Shown here: one piece after another, positions 57,817-64,000 of the stretch
Position numbering within the stretch: position 1 is the first letter of the stretch
How the letters are laid out: each line of letters opens with the position of its first letter
The notes under the pieces: model-generated
Told to the model about the DNA's origin: nothing
Seen by the model: the letters and a program-made list of their open reading frames with translations, nothing else
Databases searched by the model: none
Source: an uncultured Erysipelotrichaceae bacterium
GTDB taxonomy: Bacteria > Bacillota_I > Bacilli_A > RFN20 > CAG-826
Reading direction: 5' to 3'
DNA length: 64,000 nucleotides
Assembly: GCA_947166565.1 (NCBI GenBank)
Contig: CAMVEL010000001.1
Coordinates: 1 to 64,000, forward strand
Program-made: the position numbers and the translations under genes

Positions 57817-60474
57817 ATGAAGCCAAGAAAACTAATTCTTGCCCTCTCGGCGACCCTCCTTCTTGCTTCCTGCGGTGGCAAACCGGAGTCCTCAAGCTCC
57901 TCCCACGCTACTGGGCTAACCACCCCGGATACATCAAGCGTCACCACCCCAGAAGGCGAGACCACCCCGGCGGAACCCTCCTCCACGGATGTCGCCCCCG
58001 AATCCTCCGACACCAAGACGACCAACCCTGAATACACCGATACAGGGACAACCCCAGTCGAATCCTCCGACACCACCCCAGCTGAGTCCGAAGATTCCGA
58101 CACCGCCAAAGAAGAATCCTCTGAAGAAGATCCATTCGATTGGACCGCCGCCCAGAAGGATTTGATGAAGGAACACCTCCATGGCCTCGTCCTTCCTTAT
58201 TTCTACCTCTACGATGCCGAAGTTGGCTATGACGCCGTCAACAATATGGTCACCGTCACCACGATCGACGCCCTTGATGAAGGTGAGCTAAGCGCCTATG
58301 CCGATTCCTTCCTCGATGAGGATTGGGATCTCGAAGACATCTCCGATGAGTACGATTTGAATGAAGGCAATGTCTTCATGGCCTTCAAAGCCGTTGAAAC
58401 CGATGAAGGAACCCGTTTTGTCCAAACTGTCTTCGCCACCGTTGACGACAAAGGCAATCCAGATACGACCGGCACCCTCATGTTGATGGCCACCGACCCA
58501 TATACCTATGAATGGCCGGCGGAATTCGCTGCCGCGGCCTCCGAGTATTTTGGCAGCGAGGCCGTCGTTCCTGCGTTTGAGGCGGATTATTATGAATTCT
58601 CCGCTTCCAACATTTCCAAAGGATACGTCTCCATCTACGCTTATACCGACGATGCCGATGCGGAAGATGTCTATGCCGGTATTCTCGAAACCGCCGGTTG
58701 GACCGTTTCCAACGGCGTGAACGAATATGGATATTTCGAGGCCATCGCCCCAAGCGAAGACCTCATGGTCGAATACGCCTACGATTCCGATTATGGCGAT
58801 TTGGATATCTATATCGAAGCCTATGAACCGGAAATTACCGTTTGGCCAGCCGAATATGCCGCCGCCGCCGTCGAATTCTTCGCTCCGGGAAGCGAAACAA
58901 TCATCCCCGCCCTTGAAGGCGCTGACGAATATGGCATCTATGTTCCTGAAGAATACTTTGACTTAGCCGGATACGCCGAAGTCGATGCTTATGGCGAAGC
59001 TACCTTAATCGATGATTTCGCCGCCATCCTCACCGATGCCGGTTGGTATGACAGCGACTCTGGATTCATCTCCCCTGATTCAGACATCATCGTCTCCCTC
59101 AAATATAACTCCAGTTATGGATGCGTTGAGGTTGTCATTGAAGGCTACGAGGCTCCAGCCGCCACTTGGCCAGAAGATGATGTCGCCGCCATCGTCGAAG
59201 CCGTCGTTCCTGGCAGTGAGACCGTCGTCCCACCATTCGTTGGTGGCGAATCCTACGTTGTCTATGCCGATGCCTATGACGCCGAATTATATGGTTATGG
59301 CGAAATCGACATTACCGGAGATCCAGATTTAATCGATGATTATATCGCCACCCTCTTGGATGCCGGTTGGACCGCGATTAACGATAGCGACTTCGTTTCC
59401 CCGGCCGAAGACATCATGATCGAAGTCGTCTACGATGAAGAATATGATCTTATCGAAGTCTTCATCGCTCCCTACACCCCGGTCATCACCGAATGGGCTG
59501 GCGTCGCCGAAGGCCTTGCCGATATTGTCGAAGCCTTAGTTCCTGGCAGCACCACCGTCATCCCCGCCCTTGATGGCGCTGATAAATATGAAATCTATGT
59601 CGGTGCTGACAAGGTTGAAACCAAAGGCTATGGCGAGCTTGATATCTATGGCGACGAAACCTTAGAAGATGATTATATCGCCATCCTCCTCGAAGCCAAT
59701 TGGACCGAAACCGACGATGGTTACGTCTCGCCAAACAAAGACATCCTCCTCGAAGTTGGTTACAACGATTGGTATGGATGCCTTGAAGTCGTCATCAAGA
59801 AATATGTGGCCCCAGCCACCGCTTGGCCAACCGCCGATATCGCGACTCTTCTTGGCGACAAAGTGACCGACACCGTCCCAGCTTATGCTGGAGAAGCCAC
59901 CGGCTATAGAATCCTTAACGATGCCTATGGCAAAGGCGTTCAAGTCTTGGTTGAGGAAGGAACCGAAGAAGATGCCATCGCTGCGTATGAAACCACCCTC
60001 CTTGATGCTAATTACACCAAAAACGGTGACTATTACGTTTCTCCAAACGGTCAGCTCACCATCAGCCTCTATGTCGGCACCCCTGGAAGCTTCACCATCG
60101 ACATCACCGTTGATCCATTCCTTGAGGCCGTCAAAACCTTCCCCGCGACCGAACTCGCTACCTTCTTGACGACCTATGACTTGGGATTCAGCCTTGACAC
60201 CCTTCCGGATACCGCCGCTGGTAAAGGCTATATCGTTTCCACCGGCATGGCCGATGGAGCGGATTACCATTATTTCTCCATCACGGTTTCCGGGAATGCC
60301 TTCGCAGCTTACGATGCCATCATCTACCCATTGGTTACTGCTGCGGGATATGAATATAACGCTTCCTATTCCACCGCGAACCACATTGTCTATTTGAACG
60401 CCGACAATTGGCATGAGGTTGACGTCGTTTATAACACGACCGCCAACACCACCTCCGTTGTCTTCTACGAATAA
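57817..60474 (+). CDS. lipoprotein with six ~105-residue repeats
   Basis: From the ATG at 57817 (AAAGGA site upstream; earlier starts are less good) the protein has about 885 residues. A lipobox LLASC is followed by a Ser/Thr/Pro/Glu-rich linker, then a poor first unit and six clear units beginning WPAEFAAAASEYFG, WPAEYAAAAVEFF, WPEDDVAAIVEAV, EWAGVAEGLADIVEAL, WPTADIATLLGDK and FPATELATFLTTY. Each ends in a beta-rich half such as YGCLEVVIKKY. Acidic and aromatic residues dominate. I recognise no family; the repeat spacing suggests a long surface stalk or a ligand-binding tandem. Terminator follows. Confidence 0.8.
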   Translation: MKPRKLILALSATLLLASCGGKPESSSSSHATGLTTPDTSSVTTPEGETTPAEPSSTDVAPESSDTKTTNPEYTDTGTTPVESSDTTPAESEDSDTAKEESSEEDPFDWTAAQKDLMKEHLHGLVLPYFYLYDAEVGYDAVNNMVTVTTIDALDEGELSAYADSFLDEDWDLEDISDEYDLNEGNVFMAFKAVETDEGTRFVQTVFATVDDKGNPDTTGTLMLMATDPYTYEWPAEFAAAASEYFGSEAVVPAFEADYYEFSASNISKGYVSIYAYTDDADAEDVYAGILETAGWTVSNGVNEYGYFEAIAPSEDLMVEYAYDSDYGDLDIYIEAYEPEITVWPAEYAAAAVEFFAPGSETIIPALEGADEYGIYVPEEYFDLAGYAEVDAYGEATLIDDFAAILTDAGWYDSDSGFISPDSDIIVSLKYNSSYGCVEVVIEGYEAPAATWPEDDVAAIVEAVVPGSETVVPPFVGGESYVVYADAYDAELYGYGEIDITGDPDLIDDYIATLLDAGWTAINDSDFVSPAEDIMIEVVYDEEYDLIEVFIAPYTPVITEWAGVAEGLADIVEALVPGSTTVIPALDGADKYEIYVGADKVETKGYGELDIYGDETLEDDYIAILLEANWTETDDGYVSPNKDILLEVGYNDWYGCLEVVIKKYVAPATAWPTADIATLLGDKVTDTVPAYAGEATGYRILNDAYGKGVQVLVEEGTEEDAIAAYETTLLDANYTKNGDYYVSPNGQLTISLYVGTPGSFTIDITVDPFLEAVKTFPATELATFLTTYDLGFSLDTLPDTAAGKGYIVSTGMADGADYHYFSITVSGNAFAAYDAIIYPLVTAAGYEYNASYSTANHIVYLNADNWHEVDVVYNTTANTTSVVFYE

Positions 60475-60498
60475 GCTAACGGTTATTCATCAACTGAT

Positions 60499-60525
60499 AA
60501 GGTCGTCCTCGCGACGGCCTTTTCT
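60499..60525 (+). terminator. terminator of repeat lipoprotein
   Basis: Stem AAGGTCGTC/GACGGCCTT (one G-T pair), loop CTCGC, then TTTTC. Confidence 0.85.
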
Positions 60526-60563
60526 TCTAGCCTTCTAGCCTTCCCGCGTGTTAACCTTTATCT

Positions 60564-62867
60564 ATGATTAAACACGTAGATGACCTTTTCGTCCTTTCGA
60601 CCATTTCCTCGACCCTCGTCCTATCCGTTAGGACTTTGAAAAAAGTAACCACCGAATATTTCGGTAAACGCCTATCGGATGATATCGACCTCACCCCTAT
60701 CCTCCATACCTATGGAGCCACGAGGGGCCGTTCGACGATTCTTGAGAAAGAGGAACCGAATATATCCCTTAACGATATCCCTAGCGATTTCTCAACGCCT
60801 CTTCTAGGCGATTACAACAACCCCTCGATCATCATCGATGGGGATAAAGGCGCAGTCTATGATTTCCGCTTCCTTTCCTTTGAGATTATCGAACACAGGA
60901 AGAAAAACGGTTATCCCACGCCTCACGGCAAAGCCGAAGAACTCGTTATCACTCTTAACGACGAAGCGATGGAAGCAGAACTGGAACTCCATTATGTCTG
61001 TTATGAGGAAGCGGGCGTCATCGGGCGTTACGCAATCCTTAGGAACAAGGGAAAAGAGGAGATGCGTATCAAGAAAATCGCCTCCCTCCAACTCGTCCTT
61101 GACGATAGGGGATATGAACTCGTTAGCTTTAACGGCAACTGGGCGGGCGAATGGAACAAAGACGTCGCGCCCATTCATAAACTCCGTTATTCGTTTGGCT
61201 CATTCACCGGTTCCTCAACCGACTATAATCAGCCTTTCTTCATCTTGAAGAAGAAGGAGTGTTCCTATCTTAATGGGGAATGCTATGGCTTTAACCTCAT
61301 CTATTCCGGCAACCATCTTGAGGAAATCGAGAACAATTCCTATGGCGAGGTCCGCATCATCACGGGCATCTCCACCCTCTTCTTCGAGAAATCCCTAAAG
61401 GAAGGCGAGGAATTCGAAACCCCCGAAGCCGTGATGGCCTTCTCCAATGATGGCCTTAACGGTTTGGCCCATAATTTCCACCGTTTCGTCAACAATAACA
61501 TCGTCCCCGAGAATTTCGCGAACAAACCCCGTCCCATCCTCTATAACAACTGGGAGGGGACCTATTTCAAATTCGATGAAGGCAAGATCATGTCCTTGGC
61601 CAAGAAAGCCAAGGAACTAGGGGTCGAGCTTTTCGTCCTCGACGATGGTTGGTTCGGACATCGCGATTCCGATAATTCAAGCCTTGGAGATTATTCGGTC
61701 TATAAGAAAAAACTGCCACATGGGCTTAACGGATTATCCAAGAAAATCCATAAACTCGGCCTCCAATTCGGCCTATGGTTCGAGCCGGAAGCGATATCGG
61801 AAGACTCCGAACTCTTCAAAGCCCATCCGGAATATGCGATCAAGGACCGCTTCCATAAACCTCTTGAAGGCAGAAACCAACTCGTCCTCGACCTTACTAA
61901 TCCTGAAGTCAGGGCTTATGTCATCGATTCCTTAAAGACCGTCATCGGCGAAGCCGAGCTTGATTACATCAAATGGGACTATAATCGTTGCATCTCGAAT
62001 ATCGATACACGTGATACCTCTTTCTTCCATAATTACATCCTTGGCCTTTATGAAATCCTTGAGGAGATCAAAACCACGTTCCCGAATCTATTGATGGAAA
62101 ACTGCGCTTCGGGAGGAGCGAGGAACGATTTAGGCATGTTCTCATATTTCTGCCAAGGCTGGGTCAGCGACGACACCGATTCCTTCCAAAGGTCCTCGAT
62201 CCAAGCGAACATGGGTTTAGCCTATCCCCCATCGGTCATGGATAACCATGTCTCGGGGAAGACGAGCCATCAATTGCTAAGGAAGACTAGCCTCGACACC
62301 AAATTCGATGTCGCCTGCATCGGGGTCCTTGGTTATGAGCTTAACCTCAATGACCTCGATCCAATCGATAAGAAAGCCATCAAAGCCCAAATCGAATTCT
62401 ACAAAGAGCATCGCGATACCTTGCAATATGGGACCTGGTATCTATTCGAATCCTACGAGGATAACCGTCAGGTCATCGAGATGCTTGGGAAAGATGAGGC
62501 TGTCGCTTCCTATGTTTTAGGAATCTCTAGGCCTAACCCCAAACAGGAAGTCCTCCCCTTGACGGGCTTTGATGAGGAAGCGACCTATGATTATTCGGTC
62601 CGTCCCACAAAGCTTGATCCCAAAAGATTTGGCTCACTCATCAACATGGTCACCCCAATCCATATCAAGGAAGAAGGAAAGCTTGTCAACATCGTCTCAA
62701 GAAGATTCGGTCTCGACGCGGAGAAATTCCAAGGCGAAGTCTCCGGATCGATCCTCAATTCCGGCTTATTCCGTCTCCATCTTCTTTGGGGAGGTACCGG
62801 ATTTGGTGAGGAAGTGAGGGTCCTTGGCGATTTCGGGGCGAGGACGTATCTCTTCAAAAGGAAATAA
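60564..62867 (+). CDS. GH36 alpha-galactosidase
   Basis: The 767-residue enzyme hydrolyses terminal alpha-galactose from oligosaccharides such as melibiose or raffinose. N-terminal beta domain to about 300, then the barrel: PRPILYNNWEGTYFKFDEGK, LFVLDDGWFG, FGLWFEPEAIS, the nucleophile Asp in YIKWDYNRC near 470, MENCASGGARNDLGM near 515, and the acid/base Asp in WVSDDTD near 535. No signal peptide is visible, so it is cytoplasmic. It lies between the repeat lipoprotein and the riboswitch-controlled ATPase, with its own terminator. No ribosome site precedes the ATG. Confidence 0.95.
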   Translation: MIKHVDDLFVLSTISSTLVLSVRTLKKVTTEYFGKRLSDDIDLTPILHTYGATRGRSTILEKEEPNISLNDIPSDFSTPLLGDYNNPSIIIDGDKGAVYDFRFLSFEIIEHRKKNGYPTPHGKAEELVITLNDEAMEAELELHYVCYEEAGVIGRYAILRNKGKEEMRIKKIASLQLVLDDRGYELVSFNGNWAGEWNKDVAPIHKLRYSFGSFTGSSTDYNQPFFILKKKECSYLNGECYGFNLIYSGNHLEEIENNSYGEVRIITGISTLFFEKSLKEGEEFETPEAVMAFSNDGLNGLAHNFHRFVNNNIVPENFANKPRPILYNNWEGTYFKFDEGKIMSLAKKAKELGVELFVLDDGWFGHRDSDNSSLGDYSVYKKKLPHGLNGLSKKIHKLGLQFGLWFEPEAISEDSELFKAHPEYAIKDRFHKPLEGRNQLVLDLTNPEVRAYVIDSLKTVIGEAELDYIKWDYNRCISNIDTRDTSFFHNYILGLYEILEEIKTTFPNLLMENCASGGARNDLGMFSYFCQGWVSDDTDSFQRSSIQANMGLAYPPSVMDNHVSGKTSHQLLRKTSLDTKFDVACIGVLGYELNLNDLDPIDKKAIKAQIEFYKEHRDTLQYGTWYLFESYEDNRQVIEMLGKDEAVASYVLGISRPNPKQEVLPLTGFDEEATYDYSVRPTKLDPKRFGSLINMVTPIHIKEEGKLVNIVSRRFGLDAEKFQGEVSGSILNSGLFRLHLLWGGTGFGEEVRVLGDFGARTYLFKRK

Positions 62868-62896
62868 CCGCCCCCGTGGTTTCTTTATTACCCTTG

Positions 62897-62934
62897 CCCA
62901 GGAGGAAACGCAAACTTCCCCCTGGGTTTCTTTT
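62897..62934 (+). terminator. terminator of GH36 gene
   Basis: CCCAGG-A-GGAA / TTCC-C-CCTGGG hairpin with one internal mismatch, loop ACGCAAAC, then TTTCTTTT. Confidence 0.9.
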
Positions 62935-62940
62935 ATGCTA

Positions 62941-63068
62941 AAATCCTTCCAACGAAGGGGAGTAGCGTTAAGCCCGCTTGTCGTCAACACGCCTTTAGGC
63001 CGGCAACGGACTGCAACCTAGTAGCCTCGCGAGACCTTCCGACATTCCGTTTGATGGGGAAAGGATTT
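62941..63068 (+). promoter_or_regulatory. yybP-ykoY manganese riboswitch
   Basis: The start GAAGGGGAGTAGCGTTAA and the end GCGAGACCTTCCGACAT match the conserved ends of the yybP-ykoY element, with GTCGTCAACACGCC in the middle. AAATCCTT (62941-62948) is complementary to AAGGATTT (63061-63068), which covers part of the AAAGGA ribosome site, so the upstream strand can act as an anti-ribosome-site arm. Manganese binding would be expected to free the ribosome site. The controlled gene is a P-type ATPase, in line with known targets. Confidence 0.88.
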
Positions 63069-63076
63069 TATAGTTT

Positions 63077-64000
63077 ATGGACGAAAACAACGCTTTCGAG
63101 ACAAGAAGCGCAACCGAGGTTTTGTCTTCCCTTGAGGTTGACCATAACGTCGGCTTAAGTGAAGACGAGGTAATCAAAAGAAGAGAGAAGCACGGGCCTA
63201 ACAAATTGGCCGAAAAGAAAAGCGACCCTTGGTATAAGATCTTTTGGGGAAACATCAAAGACCCGATGACGGGTATTTTGGCGGTCGCGGCGATCATTTC
63301 CTTGGTCTTAGCGATCATCAACATGAACAAACCGATCGATGACCCAACCCATGAAGGACCTGAGGGTCTAGCGGATGTCTTCATCATCTTCGGCGTCGTT
63401 CTTATCAACGCGATCATCGGCACCATTCAGGAGATGAAGGCCGAAAAAGCCTTGGAGGCCTTGAAGAAGATGTCGGCCCCAACCGCGACCGTCAAGCGCG
63501 ATGGCAAATTAATCGAGGTCAAGGCCGAGGAACTCGTCCCTGGCGATATCGTCATCTTGGAAGAAGGGCGCACGGTCCCCGCGGATTTGCGCCTTATCAA
63601 ATCAATCAGCCTTAAAACCGATGAATCGTCCTTAACCGGTGAATCTCTCCCGGTCGAGAAGGATTCCGAGCTCGTCCTCACTGAATCTAGCGGAATCGGC
63701 GATAGGGTCAACGAGGTCTTCATGTCGACCCCTGTAGTTTACGGTAGAGGAGAAGGCGTCGTTATCGGCACCGGAATGGGCACCGAAATCGGCAAGATCG
63801 CCACGATGCTTAGCGAAGGCGAAGACGATGAGACGCCCCTTCAGAAGCAACTTGGCAAACTCTCCAAATTCCTTGGTATCCTCACCGTCGGCATCGTCAT
63901 CTTGATGCTCGCGGTCAAGATAATCTATGGCTTAGCCAATTCTAACCTCGGTTCTACCTGGAGCCAGGCTCTTCTTGATTCGGTCGCTTTGGCGGTCGCC
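63077..64000 (+). CDS. P-type cation ATPase (P2-like), truncated by window end
   Basis: The ORF is open from the ATG at 63077 through the last base (308 codons) and continues beyond the window. The N-terminal cytosolic region, two membrane segments (PMTGILAVAAIISLVLAII and IIFGVVLINAIIGTIQEMK) and an actuator domain with SLTGESLPV are typical of P2A-type ATPases. The DKTG phosphorylation motif lies further on, outside the window. The Mn2+ riboswitch upstream supports manganese (or calcium) export; relatives with this control do so. The AAAGGA site precedes the start. Confidence 0.93.
   Translation, partial: MDENNAFETRSATEVLSSLEVDHNVGLSEDEVIKRREKHGPNKLAEKKSDPWYKIFWGNIKDPMTGILAVAAIISLVLAIINMNKPIDDPTHEGPEGLADVFIIFGVVLINAIIGTIQEMKAEKALEALKKMSAPTATVKRDGKLIEVKAEELVPGDIVILEEGRTVPADLRLIKSISLKTDESSLTGESLPVEKDSELVLTESSGIGDRVNEVFMSTPVVYGRGEGVVIGTGMGTEIGKIATMLSEGEDDETPLQKQLGKLSKFLGILTVGIVILMLAVKIIYGLANSNLGSTWSQALLDSVALAVA

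Overview
The window looks like a chromosomal segment of a low-to-mid GC Bacillota, most likely an uncultured gut or rumen member of Bacilli in the broad Erysipelotrichia/RF39/RFN20 sense. The evidence is Gram-positive gene content (YitT, GtrA-like, AgrC-like and OmpR two-component systems, PlsX, many lipoproteins with Ser/Glu-rich linkers behind the lipobox), an archaeal/eukaryote-type prolyl-tRNA synthetase, a type-I preQ1 riboswitch and a yybP-ykoY element. TGA is used as a stop, so the code is standard. The genus-level assignment is inference only.

Layout. 0-8 kb: membrane thioredoxin-like protein; yitT with a degenerate FGGY-kinase-like protein; an OmpR/histidine-kinase pair feeding a Cthe_2159-like surface lipoprotein. 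7.7-10.8 kb: a patchy, AT-richer island with an orphan lipoprotein, a DUF3800 gene, an XRE membrane protein and two separate arrays of short direct repeats with a 21-bp pitch. 10.8-18.6 kb: two tRNA-Ser genes, proS, a degenerate GGDEF/EAL protein, a zinc-ribbon membrane protein, a GH43-like lipoprotein, gpsA and gtrA. 18.7-30.6 kb: a glycan island with a DeoR regulator, a domain-swapped GH3 protein, an MBOAT acyltransferase, two SGNH/leucine-rich-repeat proteins and a GPH-type sugar transporter. Repeated GCATAA operators link the DeoR promoter to the GH3/MBOAT divergent promoter. 30.7-38.9 kb: an AgrC-like kinase with a LytTR response regulator interrupted by an in-frame TAG, a second domain-swapped GH3, a CotH lipoprotein and an SPFH-like protein. 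38.9-40.1 kb: a three-copy ~196-bp tandem repeat and a small nuclease/toxin-like ORF. 40.2-49.7 kb: a beta-helix lipoprotein, a preQ1-controlled queuosine-precursor transporter, an SDR, plsX, and a Sel1-like protein with a heterodimeric ABC exporter. 49.7-57.5 kb: a lipoprotein with GT80-sialyltransferase-like motifs plus a GNAT, then a five-gene SPFH/zinc-ribbon membrane-complex operon. 57.8-64 kb: a six-repeat lipoprotein, a GH36 alpha-galactosidase, and a Mn2+-riboswitch-controlled P-type ATPase cut by the window end.

The dominant theme is cell-surface glycan handling: hydrolases or hydrolase-like proteins anchored in the membrane, surface lipoproteins, O-acylation enzymes and a sugar transporter, with several sensory systems. 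The observations I consider most worth following are the SPFH/zinc-ribbon operon, the GT80-like lipoprotein, the in-frame TAG in the LytTR regulator, the pseudo-enzymes (FGGY-like and GGDEF/EAL-like), the tandem repeat next to a nuclease-like ORF, and the 21-bp-pitch repeat arrays. No database search or structure prediction was run; family names rest on motif recognition.
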